Below the pieces are notes generated by a model. It did no database searches, had not been told where the DNA came from, and was given only the letters and a program-made list of their open reading frames with translations. The position numbers and the translations under genes were made by a program. Source: Bathymodiolus brooksi (taxonomy: Eukaryota; Mollusca; Bivalvia; Mytilida; Modiolidae). Taken from it: DNA of 64,000 nucleotides. The DNA is taken from positions 37,197,982-37,261,981 of the forward strand of contig OY804583.1 in NCBI GenBank assembly GCA_963680875.1, written 5' to 3'. Numbering within the stretch: position 1 is the first letter of the stretch; every line of letters starts with the position of its first letter. Of the stretch, positions 28,901-43,900 are shown piece by piece.

Positions 28901-31900
28901 CCGTTAAGGGGCCGTCATGATCATATGGTAGTTGGATTTACAACTATCTATCATCACTAAAGTTGTGAGGCTTATTTAACAGTTAAGGGGCCGTCATGAT
29001 CATATGGTAGTTGGATTTACAATTATCTATCATCACTAAAGTTGTGAAGCTTATTTAAGAGTTAAGGGGCCGTCATGATCATATGGTAGTTGGATTTACA
29101 ACTATCTATCATCACTAAAGTTGTGAGGCTTATTTAACAAATAAGGGGCCGTCATGATCATATGGTAGTTGGATTTAGAACTATCTATCATCACTAAAGT
29201 TGTGAGGCTTATTTAAGAGTTAAGGGGCCGTCATGATCATATGGTAGTTGGATTTACAACTATCTATCATCACTAAAGTTGTGAAGCTTATTTAACAGTT
29301 AAGGGGCCGTCATGATCATATGGTAGTTGGATTTACAACTATCTATCATCACTAAAGTTGTGAGACTTATTTAACAGTTAAGGGGCCGTCATGATCATAT
29401 GGTAGTTGGATTTACAATCATCTATCATCACTAAAGTGGTGAGGCTTATTTAACAGTTAAGGGGCCGTCATGATCATATGGTAGTTGGATTTACAATCAT
29501 CTATCATCACTAATGTGGTGAGGCTTATTTAACAGTTAAGGGGCCGTCATGATCATATGGTAGTTGGATTTACAACTATCTATCATCACTAAAGTTGTGA
29601 GGCTTATTTAACAGATAAGGTACCGTCATGATCATATGGTAGTTGGATTTACAATCATCTATCATCACTAAAGTTGTGGGGCTTATTTAGCAGTTAAGGG
29701 GTCGTCATGATCATATGGTAGTTGGATTTACAATCATCTATCATCACTAAAGTTGTGAGACTTATTTAACAGTTAAGGGGCCGTCATGATCATATGGTAG
29801 TTGGATTTACAATCATCTATCATCACTAAAGTGGTGAGGCTTATTTAACAGTTAAGGGGCCGTCATGATCATATGGTAGTTGGATTTACAATCATCTATC
29901 ATCACTAATGTGGTGAGGCTTATTTAACAGTTAAGGGGCCGTCATGATCATATGGTAGTTGGATTTACAACTATCTATCATCACTAAAGTTGTGAGGCTT
30001 ATTTAACAGATAAGGTACCGTCATGATCATATGGTATTTGGATTTACAATCATCTATCATCACTAAAGTTGTGGGGCTTATTTAGCAGTTAAGGGGTCGT
30101 CATGATCATATGGTAGTTGGATTTACAATCATCTATCATCACTAAAGTTGTGAGGCTTATTTAACAGTTAAGTGGCCGTCATGATCATATGGTAGTTGGA
30201 TTTACAATCATCTATCATCACTAAAGTTGTGAGGCTTATTTAACAGTTAAGGGGCCGTCATGATCATATGGTAGTTGTATTTACAACTATCTATCATCAC
30301 TAAAGTTGTGAGGCTTATTTAACAGTTAAGGGGCCATCATGATCATATGGTAGTTGGATTTACAACTATCTATCATCACTAAAGTTGTGAGGCTTATTTA
30401 ACAGTTAAGGGGTCGTCATGATCATATGGTAGTTGGATTTACAACTATCTATCATCACTAAAGTTTTGAGGCTTATTTAACAGTTAAGGGGTCGTCATGA
30501 TCATATGGTAGTTGGATTTACAACTATCTATCATCACTAAAGTTGTGAGGCTTATTTAACAGTTAAGGGGCCGTCATGATCATATGGTAGTTGGATTTAC
30601 AACTATCTATCATCACTAAAGTTGTGAGGCTTATTTAACAGTTAAGGGGCCGTCAGGATCATATGGTAGTTGGATTTACAATCATCTATCATCACTAAAG
30701 TTGTGAGGCTTATTTAACAGTTAAGGTACCGTCATGATCATATGGTATTTGGATTTACAACTATCTATCATCACTAAAGTTGTGAGGCTTATTTAACAGT
30801 TAAGGGGCCGTCATGATCATATGGTAGTTGGATTTACAACTATCTATCATCACTAAAGTTGTGAGGCTTATTTAACAGTTAAGGGGCCGTCATGATCATA
30901 TGGTAGTTGGATTTACAATCATCTATCATCACTAAAGTTGTGAGGCTTATTTAACAGTTAAGTGGCCGTCATGATCATATGGTAGTTGGATTTACAATCA
31001 TCTATCATCACTAAAGTTGTGAGGCTTATTTAACAGTTAAGGGGCCGTCATGATCATATGGTAGTTGTATTTACAACTATCTATCATCACTAAAGTTGTG
31101 AGGCTTATTTAACAGTTAAGGGGCCATCATGATCATATGGTAGTTGGATTTACAACTATCTATCATCACTAAAGTTGTGAGGCTTATTTAACAGTTAAGG
31201 GGCCGTCATGATCATATGGTAGTTGGATTAACAACTATCTATCATCACTAAAGTTGTGAAGCTTATTTAACAGTTAAGGGGCCGTCATGATCATATGGTA
31301 GTTGGATTTACAACTATCTATCATCATTAAAGTTGAAAAGCTTATTTAACAGTTAAAGGGTCCTCATGATCATATGGTAGTTGGATTTACAATCATCTAT
31401 CATCACTAAAGTTGTGAGGCTTATTTAAGAGTTAAGGGGCCGTCATGATCATATGGTAGTTGGATTTACAATTATCTATCATCACTAAAGTTGTGAAGCT
31501 TATTTAAGAGTTAAGGGGCCGTCATGATCATATGGTAGTTGGATTTACAACTATCTATCATCACTAAAGGTGTGAGGCTTATTTAACAAATAAGGGGCCG
31601 TCATGATCATATGGTAGTTGGATTTACAACTATCTATCATCACTAAAGTTGTGAGGCTTATTTAACAGTTAAGGGGCCGTCATGATCATATGGTAGTTGG
31701 ATTTACAACTATCTATCATCACTAAAGTTGTGAGGCTTATTTAACAGTTAAGGGGCCGTCATGATCATATGGTAGTTGGATTTACAATCATCTATCATCA
31801 CTAAAGTTGTGAGGCTTATTTAACAGTTATAGGGCCGTCATGATCATATGGTAGTTGGATTTACAATCATCTATCATCACTAAAGTTGTGAGGCTTATTT

Positions 31901-34900
31901 AACAGTTAAGGGGCCGTCATGATCATATGGTAGTTGTATTTACAATCATCTATCATCACTAAAGTTGTGAGGCTTATTTAACAGTTAAGGGGCCGTCATG
32001 ATCATATGGTAGTTGGATTTACAACTATCTATCATCACTAAAGTTGTGAGGCTTATTTAACAGTTAAGGGGTCGTCATGATCATATGGTAGTTGGATTTA
32101 CAACTATCTATCATCACTAAAGTTGTGAGGCTTATTTAACAGTTAAGGGGTCGTCATGATCATATGGTAGTTGGATTTACAACTATCTATCATCACTAAA
32201 GTTGTGAGGCTTATTTAACAGTTAAGGGGCCGTCATGATCATATGGTAGTTGGATTTACAACTATCTATCATCACTAAAGTTGTGAGGCTTATTTAACAG
32301 TTAAGGGGCCGTCAGGATCATATGGTAGTTGGATTTACAATCATCTATCATCACTAAAGTTGTGAGGCTTATTTAACAGTTAAGGTACCGTCATGATCAT
32401 TTGGTATTTGGATTTACAACTATCTATCATCACTAAAGTTGTGAGGCTTATTTAACAGTTAAGGGGCCGTCATGATCATATGGTAGTTGGATTTACAACT
32501 ATCTATCATCACTAAAGTTGTGAGGCTTATTTAACAGTTAAGGGGCCGTCATGATCATATGGTAGTTGGATTTACAATCATCTATCATCACTAAAGTTGT
32601 GAGGCTTATTTAACAGTTAAGGTACCGTCATGATCATATGGTAGTTGGATTTACAACTATCTATCATCACTAAAGTTGTGAGGCTTATTTAACAGTTAAG
32701 GGGCCGTCATGATCATATGGTAGTTGGATTTACAACTATCTATCATCACTAAAGTTGTGAAGCTTATTTAACAGTTAAGGGGCCGTCATGATCATATGGT
32801 AGTTGGATTTACAACTATCTATCATCATTAAAGTTGAAAAGCTTATTTAACAGTTAAGGGGTCGTCATGATCATATGGTAGTTGGATTTACAATCATCTA
32901 TCATAACTAATGTTGTGAGGCTTATTTAACAGTTAAGGGGCCGTCATGATCATATGGTAGTTGGATTTACAACCATCTATCATCACTAAAGTTGTGAGGC
33001 TTATTTAAGAGTTAAGGGGCCGTCATGATCATATGGTAGTTGGATTTACAACTATCTATCATCACTAAAGTCGTGAGGCTTATTTAACAGTTAAGAGGCC
33101 GTCATGATCATATGGTAGTTGGATTTACAACTATCTATCATCACTAAAGTTGTGAGGCTTATTTAAGAGTTAAGGGGCCGTCATGATCATATGGTAGTTG
33201 GATTTACAATTATCTATCATCACTAAAGTTGTGAGGCTTATTTAACAGTTAAGGGTTCGTCATGATCATATGGTAGTTGGATTTACAATCATCTATCATC
33301 ACTAAAGTTGTGAAGCTTATTTAACAGTTAAGGGGACGTCATGTTCATATGGTAGTTGGATTTACAACTATCTATCATCACTAAAGTTGTGAGGTTTATT
33401 TAGCCGTTAAGGGGCCGTCATGATCATATGGTAGTTGGATTTACAACTATCTATCATCACTAAAGTTGTGAGGCTTATTTAACAGTTAAGGGGCCGTCAT
33501 GATCATATGGTAGTTGGATTTACAATTATCTATCATCACTAAAGTTGTGAAGCTTATTTAAGAGTTAAGGGGCCGTCATGATCATATGGTAGTTGGATTT
33601 ACAACAATCTATCATCACTAAAGTTGTGAGGCTTATTTAACAAATAAGGGGCCGTCATGATCATATGGTAGTTGGATTTAGAACTATCTATCATCACTAA
33701 AGTTGTGAGGCTTATTTAAGAGTTAAGGGGCCGTCATGATCATATGGTAGTTGGATTTACAACTATCTATCATCACTAAAGTTGTGAAGCTTATTTAACA
33801 GTTAAGGGGCCGTCATGATCATATGGTAGTTGGATTTACAACTATCTATCATCACTAAAGTTGTGAGACTTATTTAACAGTTAAGGGGCCGTCATGATCA
33901 TATGGTAGTTGGATTTACAATCATCTATCATCACTAAAGTGGTGAGGCTTATTTAACAGTTAAGGGGCCGTCATGATCATATGGTAGTTGGATTTACAAT
34001 CATCTATCATCACTAATGTGGTGAGGCTTATTTAACAGTTAAGGGGCCGTCATGATCATATGGTAGTTGGATTTACAACTATCTATCATCACTAAAGTTG
34101 TGAGGCTTATTTAACAGATAAGGTACCGTCATGATCATATGGTAGTTGGATTTACAATCATCTATCATCACTAAAGTTGTGGGGCTTATTTAGCAGTTAA
34201 GGGGTCGTCATGATCATATGGTAGTTGGATTTACAATCATCTATCATCACTAAAGTTGTGAGGCTTATTTAACAGTTAAGTGGCCGTCATGATCATATGG
34301 TAGTTGGATTTACAATCATCTATCATCACTAAAGTTGTGAGGCTTATTTAACAGTTAAGGGGCCGTCATGATCATATGGTAGTTGTATTTACAACTATCT
34401 ATCATCACTAAAGTTGTGAGGCTTATTTAACAGTTAAGGGGCCGTCATGATCATATGGTAGTTGGATTTACAACTATCTATCATCACTAAAGTTGTGAGG
34501 CTTATTTAACAGTTAAGGGGTCGTCATGATCATATGGTAGTTGGATTTACAACTATCTATCATCACTAAAGTTTTGAGGCTTATTTAACAGTTAAGGGGT
34601 CGTCATGATCATATGGTAGTTGGATTTACAACTATCTATCATCACTAAAGTTGTGAGGCTTATTTAACAGTTAAGGGGCCGTCATGATCATATGGTAGTT
34701 GGATTTACAACTATCTATCATCACTAAAGTTGTGAGGCTTATTTAACAGTTAAGGGGCCGTCAGGATCATATGGTAGTTGGATTTACAATCATCTATCAT
34801 CACTAAAGTTGTGAGGCTTATTTAACAGTTAAGGTACCGTCATGATCATATGGTATTTGGATTTACAACTATCTATCATCACTAAAGTTGTGAGGCTTAT

Positions 34901-37900
34901 TTAACAGTTAAGGGGCCGTCATGATCATATGGTAGTTGGATTTACAACTATCTATCATCACTAAAGTTGTGAGGCTTATTTAACAGTTAAGGGGCCGTCA
35001 TGATCATATGGTAGTTGGATTTACAATCATCTATCATCACTAAAGTTGTGAGGCTTATTTAACAGTTAAGGTACCGTCATGATCATATGGTAGTTGGATT
35101 TACAACTATCTATCATCACTAAAGTTGTGAGGCTTATTTAACAGTTAAGGGGCCGTCATGATCATATGGTAGTTGGATTAACAACTATCTATCATCACTA
35201 AAGTTGTGAGGCTTATTTAACAGTTAAGGGGCCGTCATGATCATATGGTAGTTGGATTTACAACTATCTATCATCACTAAAGTTGTGAGGCTTATTTAAC
35301 AGTTAAGGGGCCGTCATGATCATATGGTAGTTGGATTTACAATCATCTATCATCACTAAAGTTGTGAGGCTTATTTAACAGTTAAGGTACCGTCATGATC
35401 ATATGGTAGTTGGATTTACAACTATCTATCATCACTAAAGTTGTGAGGCTTATTTAACAGTTAAGGGGCCGTCATGATCATATGGTAGTTGGATTTACAA
35501 CTATCTATCATCACTAAAGTTGTGAAGCTTATTTAACAGTTAAGGGGCCGTCATGATCATATGGTAGTTGGATTTACAACTATCTATCATCATTAAAGTT
35601 GAAAAGCTTATTTAACAGTTAAGGGGTCGTCATGATCATATGGTAGTTGGATTTACAATCCTCTATCATAACTAATGTTGTGAGGCTTATTTAACAGTTA
35701 AGGGGCCGTCATGATCATATGGTAGTTGGATTTACAACCATCTATCATCACTAAAGTTGTGAGGCTTATTTAAGAGTTAAGGGGCCGTCATGATCATATG
35801 GTAGTTGGATTTACAACTATCTATCATCACTAAAGTCGTGAGGCTTATTTAACAGTTAAGAGGCCGTCATGATCATATGGTAGTTGGATTTACAACTATC
35901 TATCATCACTAAAGTTGTGAGGCTTATTTAAGAGTTAAGGGGCCGTCATGATCATATGGTAGTTGGATTTACAATTATCTATCATCACTAAAGTTGTGAG
36001 GCTTATTTAACAGTTAAGGGTTCGTCATGATCATATGGTAGTTGGATTTACAATCATCTATCATCACTAAAGTTGTGAAGCTTATTTAACAGTTAAGGGG
36101 ACGTCATGATCATATGGTAGTTGGATTTACAACTATCTATCATCACTAAAGTTGTGAGGTTTATTTAGCCGTTAAGGGGCCGTCATGATCATATGGTAGT
36201 TGGATTTACAACTATCTATCATCACTAAAGTTGTGAGGCTTATTTAACAGTTAAGGGGCCGTCATGATCATATGGTAGTTGGATTTACAATTATCTATCA
36301 TCACTAAAGTTGTGAAGCTTATTTAAGAGTTAAGGGGCCGTCATGATCATATGGTAGTTGGATTTACAACAATCTATCATCACTAAAGTTGTGAGGCTTA
36401 TTTAACAGTTAAGGGGCCGTCAGGATCATATGGTAGTTGGATTTACAATCATCTATCATCACTAAAGTTGTGAGGCTTATTTAACAGTTAAGGTACCGTC
36501 ATGATCATATGGTAGTTGGATTTACAACTATCTATCATCACTAAAGTTGTGAAGCTTATTTAACAGTTAAGGGGCCGTCATGATCATATGGTAGTTGGAT
36601 TTACAACTATCTATCATCACTAAAGTTGTGAGACTTATTTAACAGTTAAGGGGCCGTCATGATCATATGGTAGTTGGATTTACAATCATCTATCATCACT
36701 AAAGTGGTGAGGCTTATTTAACAGTTAAGGGGCCGTCATGATCATATGGTAGTTGGATTTACAATCATCTATCATCACTAATGTGGTGAGGCTTATTTAA
36801 CAGTTAAGGGGCCGTCATGATCATATGGTAGTTGGATTTACAACTATCTATCATCACTAAAGTTGTGAGGCTTATTTAACAGATAAGGTACCGTCATGAT
36901 CATATGGTAGTTGGATTTACAATCATCTATCATCACTAAAGTTGTGGGGCTTATTTAGCAGTTAAGGGGTCGTCATGATCATATGGTAGTTGGATTTACA
37001 ATCATCTATCATCACTAAAGTTGTGAGGCTTATTTAACAGTTAAGTGGCCGTCATGATCATATGGTAGTTGGATTTACAATCATCTATCATCACTAAAGT
37101 TGTGAGGCTTATTTAACAGTTAAGGGGCCGTCATGATCATATGGTAGTTGTATTTACAACTATCTATCATCACTAAAGTTGTGAGGCTTATTTAACAGTT
37201 AAGGGGCCGTCATGATCATATGGTAGTTGGATTTACAACTATCTATCATCACTAAAGTTGTGAGGCTTATTTAACAGTTAAGGGGTCGTCATGATCATAT
37301 GGTAGTTGGATTTACAACTATCTATCATCACTAAAGTTTTGAGGCTTATTTAACAGTTAAGGGGTCGTCATGATCATGTGGTAGTTGGATTTACAACTAT
37401 CTATCATCACTAAAGTTGTGAGGCTTATTTAACAGTTAAGGGGCCGTCATGATCATATGGTAGTTGGATTTACAACTATCTATCATCACTAAAGTTGTGA
37501 GGCTTATTTAACAGTTAAGGGGCCGTCAGGATCATATGGTAGTTGGATTTACAATCATCTATCATCACTAAAGTTGTGAGGCTTATTTAACAGTTAAGGT
37601 ACCGTCATGATCATATGGTATTTGGATTTACAACTATCTATCATCACTAAAGTTGTGAGGCTTATTTAACAGTTAAGGGGCCGTCATGATCATATGGTAG
37701 TTGGATTTACAACTATCTATCATCACTAAAGTTGTGAGGCTTATTTAACAGTTAAGGGGCCGTCATGATCATATGGTAGTTGGATTTACAATCATCTATC
37801 ATCACTAAAGTTGTGAGGCTTATTTAACAGTTAAGGTACCGTCATGATCATATGGTAGTTGGATTTACAACTATCTATCATCACTAAAGTTGTGAGGCTT

Positions 37901-40900
37901 ATTTAACAGTTAAGGGGCCGTCATGATCATATGGTAGTTGGATTAACAACTATCTATCATCACTAAAGTTGTGAAGCTTATTTAACAGTTAAGGGGCCGT
38001 CATGATCATATGGTAGTTGGATTTACAACTATCTATCATCATTAAAGTTGAAAAGCTTATTTAACAGTTAAGGGGTCGTCATGATCATATGGTAGTTGGA
38101 TTTACAATCATCTATCATCACTAAAGTTGTGAGGCTTATTTAAGAGTTAAGGGGCCGTCATGATCATATGGTAGTTGGATTTACAATTATCTATCATCAC
38201 TAAAGTTGTGAAGCTTATTTAAGAGTTAAGGGGCCGTCATGATCATATGGTAGTTGGATTTACAACTATCTATCATCACTAAAGGTGTGAGGCTTATTTA
38301 ACAAATAAGGGGCCGTCATGATCATATGGTAGTTGGATTTACAACTATCTATCATCACTAAAGTTGTGAGGCTTATTTAACAGTTAAGGGGCCGTCATGA
38401 TCATATGGTAGTTGGATTTACAACTATCTATCATCACTAAAGTTGTGAGGCTTATTTAACAGTTAAGGGGCCGTCATGATCATATGGTAGTTGGATTTAC
38501 AATCATCTATCATCACTAAAGTTGTGAGGCTTACTTAACAGTTATAGGGCCGTCATGATCATATGGTAGTTGGATTTACAATCATCTATCATCACTAAAG
38601 TTTTGAGGCTTATTTAACAGTTAAGGGGCCGTCATTATCATATGGTAGTTGTATTTACAATCATCTATCATCACTAAAGTTGTGAGGCTTATTTAACAGT
38701 TAAGGGGCCGTCATGATCATATGGTAGTTGGATTTACAACTATCTATCATCACTAAAGTTGTGAGGCTTATTTAACAGTTAAGGGGTCGTCATGATCATA
38801 TGGTAGTTGGATTTACAACTATCTATCATCACTAAAGTTGTGAGGCTTATTTAACAGTTAAGGGGTCGTCATGATCATATGGTAGTTGGATTTACAACTA
38901 TCTATCATCACTAAAGTTGTGAGGCTTATTTAACAGTTAAGGGGCCGTCATGATCATATGGTAGTTGGATTTACAACTATCTATCATCACTAAAGTTGTG
39001 AGGCTTATTTAACAGTTAAGGGGCCGTCAGGATCATATGGTAGTTGGATTTACAATCATCTATCATCACTAAAGTTGTGAGGCTTATTTAACAGTTAAGG
39101 TACCGTCATGATCATTTGGTATTTGGATTTACAACTATCTATCATCACTAAAGTTGTGAGGCTTATTTAACAGTTAAGGGGCCGTCATGATCATATGGTA
39201 GTTGGATTTACAACTATCTATCATCACTAAAGTTGTGAGGCTTATTTAACAGTTAAGGGGCCGTCATGATCATATGGTAGTTGGATTTACAATCATCTAT
39301 CATCACTAAAGTTGTGAGGCTTATTTAACAGTTAAGGTACCGTCATGATCATATGGTAGTTGGATTTACAACTATCTATCATCACTAAAGTTGTGAGGCT
39401 TATTTAACAGTTAAGGGGCCGTCATGATCATATGGTAGTTGGATTTACAACTATCTATCATCACTAAAGTTGTGAAGCTTATTTAACAGTTAAGGGGCCG
39501 TCATGATCATATGGTAGTTGGATTTACAACTATCTGTCATCATTAAAGTTGAAAAGCTTATTTAACAGTTAAGGGGTCGTCATGATCATATGGTAGTTGG
39601 ATTTACAATCATCTATCATCACTAAAGTTGTGAGGCTTATTTAACAGTTAAGGGGCCGTCATGATCATATGGTAGTTGGATTTACAATTATCTATCATCA
39701 CTAAAGTTGTGAGGCTTATTTAACAAATAAGGGGCCGTCATGATCATATGGTAGTTGGATTTACAACTATCTATCATCACTAAAGTTGTGAGGCTTATTT
39801 AACAGTTAAGGGGCCGTCATGATCATATGGTAGTTGGATTTACAACTATCTATCATCACTAAAGTTGTGAGGCTTATTTAACAGTTATAGGGCCGTCATG
39901 ATCATATGGTAGTTGGATTTACAACTATCTATCATCACTAAAGTTTTGAGGCTTATTTAACAGTTAAGGGGTCGTCATGATCATATGGTAGTTGGATTTA
40001 CAATCATCTATCATCACTAAAGTTGTGAGGCTTATTTAACAGTTAAGGTACCGTCATGATCATATGGTAGTTGGATTTACAATCATCTATCATCACTAAA
40101 GTGGTGAGGCTTATTTAACAGTTAAGGGGCCGTCATGATCATATGGTAGTTGAATTTACAACTATCTATCATCACTAAAGTTGTGAGGCTTATTTAATAG
40201 TTAAGGTACGTCATGATCATATGGTAGTTGGAATTACAATCATCTATCATCACTAAAGTTGTGAGGCTTATTTAGCAGTTAAGGGGTCGTCATGATCATA
40301 TGGTAGTTGGATTTACAATCATCTATCATCACTAAAGTTGTGAGGCTTATTTAACAGTTAAGGGGCCGTCATGATCATATGGTAGTTGGATTTACAATCA
40401 TCTATCATCACTAAAGTTGTGGGGCTTATTTAACAGTTAAGGGGCCGTCATGATCATATGGTAGTTGGATTTACAATCATCTATCATCACTAAAGTTGTG
40501 AGGCTTATTTAACAGTTAAGGGGCCGTCATGATCATATGGTAGTTGGATTTACAACTATCTATCATCACTAAAGTTGTGAGGCTTATTTAAGAGTTAAGG
40601 GGCCGTCATGATCATATGGTAGTTGGATTTACAACTATCTATCATCACTAAAGTTGTGAGTATTATTTAACAGTTAAGGGGTTGTCATGATCATATGGTA
40701 GTTGGATTTACAACTATCTATCATCACTAAAGTTGTGAGGCTTATTTAACAGTTAAGGGGTCGTCATGATCATATGGTAGTTGGATTTACAACTATCTAT
40801 CATCACTAAAGTTGTGAGGCTTATTTAACAGTTAAGGGGCCGTTATGATCATATGGTAGTTGGATTTACAACTATCTATCATCACTAAAGTTGTGAGGCT

Positions 40901-43900
40901 TATTTAACAGTTAAGGGGCCGTCATGATCATATGGTAGTTGGATTTACAATCATCTATCATCACTAAAGTTGTGGGGCTTATTTAACAGTTAAGGTACCG
41001 TCATGATCATATGGTAGTTGGATTTACAACTATCTATCATCAATAAAGTTGTGAGGCTTATTTAACAGTTAAGGGGCCGTCATGATCATATGGTAGTTGG
41101 ATTTACAACTATCTATCATCACTAAAGTTGTGAGGCTTATTTAACAGTTAAGGGGCCGTCATGATCATATGGTAGTTGGATTTACAACTATCTATCATCA
41201 CTAAAGTTGTGAAGCTTATTTAACAGTTAAGGGGTCGTCATGATCATATGGTAGTTGGATTTACAACTATCTATCATCATTAAAGTTGAAAAGCTTATTT
41301 AACAGTTAAGGGGTCGTCATGATCATATGGTAGTTGGATTTACAACTATCTATCATCACTAAAGTTGTGAGGCTTATTTAACAGTTAAGGGGCCGTCATG
41401 ATCATATGGTAGTTGGATTTACAACTATCTATCATCACTAAAGTTGTGAGGCTTATTTAACAGTTAAGGGGCCGTCATGATCATATGATAGTTGGATTTA
41501 CAACTATCTATCATCACTAAAGTTGTGAGGCTTATTTAACAGTTAAGGGGCCGTCATGATCATATGGTAGTTGGATTTACAACTATCTATCATCACTAAA
41601 GTTGTGAGGCTTATTTAACAGTTAAGGGGCCGTCATGATCATATGGTAGTTGGATTTACAATCATCTATCATCACTAAAGTTGTGAGGCTTATTTAACAG
41701 TTAAGGTACCGTCATGATCATATGGTAGTTGGATTTACAACTATCTATCATCAATAAAGTTGTGAGGCTTATTTAACAGTTAAGGGGCCGTCATGATCAT
41801 ATGGTAGTTGGATTTACAACTATCTATCATCACTAAAGTTGTGAGGCTTATTTAACAGTTAAGGGGCCGTCATGATCATATGGTAGTTGGATTTACAACT
41901 ATCTATCATCACTAAAGTTGTGAAGCTTATTTAAGAGTTAAGGGGCCGTCATGATCATATGGTAGTTGGATTTACAATCATCTATCATAACTAATGTTGT
42001 GAGGCTTATTTAACAGTTAAGGGGCCGTCATGATCATATGGTAGTTGGATTTACAACCATCTATCATCACTAAAGTTGTGAGGCTTATTTAAGAGTTAAG
42101 GGGCGTCATGATCATATGGTAGTTGGATTTACAACTATCTATCATCACTAAAGTCGTGAGGCTTATTTAACAGTTAAGAGGCCGTCATGATCATATGGTA
42201 GTTGGATTTACAACTATCTATCATCACTAAAGTTGTGAGGCTTATTTAAGAGTTAAGGGGCCGTCATGATCATATGGTAGTTGGATTTACAATTATCTAT
42301 CATCACTAAAGTTGTGAGGCTTATTTAACAGTTAAGGGTTCGTCATGATCATATGGTAGTTGGATTTACAATCATCTATCATCACTAAAGTTGTGAAGCT
42401 TATTTAACAGTTAAGGGGACGTCATGTTCATATGGTAGTTGGATTTACAACTATCTATCATCACTAAAGTTGTGAGGTTTATTTAGCCGTTAAGGGGCCG
42501 TCATGATCATATGGTAGTTGGATTTACAATTATCTATCATCACTAAAGTTGTGAAGCTTATTTAAGAGTTAAGGGGCCGTCATGATCATATGGTAGTTGG
42601 ATTTACAACTATCTATCATCACTAAAGTTGTGAGGCTTATTTAACAAATAAGGGGCCGTCATGATCATATGGTAGTTGGATTTAGAACTATCTATCATCA
42701 CTAAAGTTGTGAGGCTTATTTAAGAGTTAAGGGGCCGTCATGATCATATGGTAGTTGGATTTACAACTATCTATCATCACTAAAGTTGTGAAGCTTATTT
42801 AACAGTTAAGGGGCCGTCATGATCATATGGTAGTTGGATTTACAATCATCTATCATCACTAAAGTTGTGAGGCTTATTTAACAGTCATAGGGCCGTCATG
42901 ATCATATGGTAGTTGGATTTACAACTATCTATCATCACTAAAGTTGTGAGGCTTATTTAACAGTTAAGGGGTCGTCATGATCATATGGTAGTTGGATTTA
43001 CAATCATCTATCATCACTAAAGTTGTGAGGCTTATTTAACAGTTAAGGTACCGTCATGATCATATGGTAGTTGGATTTACAATCATCTATCATCACTAAA
43101 GTGGTGAGGCTTATTTAACAGTTAAGGGGCCGTCATGATCATATGGTAGTTGGATTTACAACTATCTATCATCACTAAAGTTGTGAGGCTTATTTAACAG
43201 ATAAGGTACCGTCATGATCATATGGTAGTTGGATTTACAATCATCTATCATCACTAAAGTTGTGGGGCTTATTTAGCAGTTAAGGGGTCGTCATGATCAT
43301 ATGGTAGTTGGATTTACAATCATCTATCATCACTAAAGTTGTGAGGCTTATTTAACAGTTAAGTGGCCGTCATGATCATATGGTAGTTGGATTTACAATC
43401 ATCTATCATCACTAAAGTTGTGAGGCTTATTTAACAGTTAAGGGGCCGTCATGATCATATGGTAGTTGTATTTACAACTATCTATCATCACTAAAGTTGT
43501 GAGGCTTATTTAACAGTTAAGGGGCCGTCATGATCATATGGTAGTTGGATTTACAACTATCTATCATCACTAAAGTTGTGAGGCTTATTTAACAGTTAAG
43601 GGGTCGTCATGATCATATGGTAGTTGGATTCACAACTATCTATCATCACTAAAGTTGTGAGGCTTATTTAACAGTTAAGGGGTCGTCATGATCATATGGT
43701 AGTTGGATTTACAACTATCTATCATCACTAAAGTTGTGAGGCTTATTTAACAGTTAAGGGGCCGTCATGATCATATGGTAGTTGGATTTACAACTATCTA
43801 TCATCACTAAAGTTGTGAGGCTTATTTAACAGTTAAGGGGTCGCCATGATCATATGGTAGTTGGATTTTCAATCATCTATCATCACTAAAGTTGTGAGGC

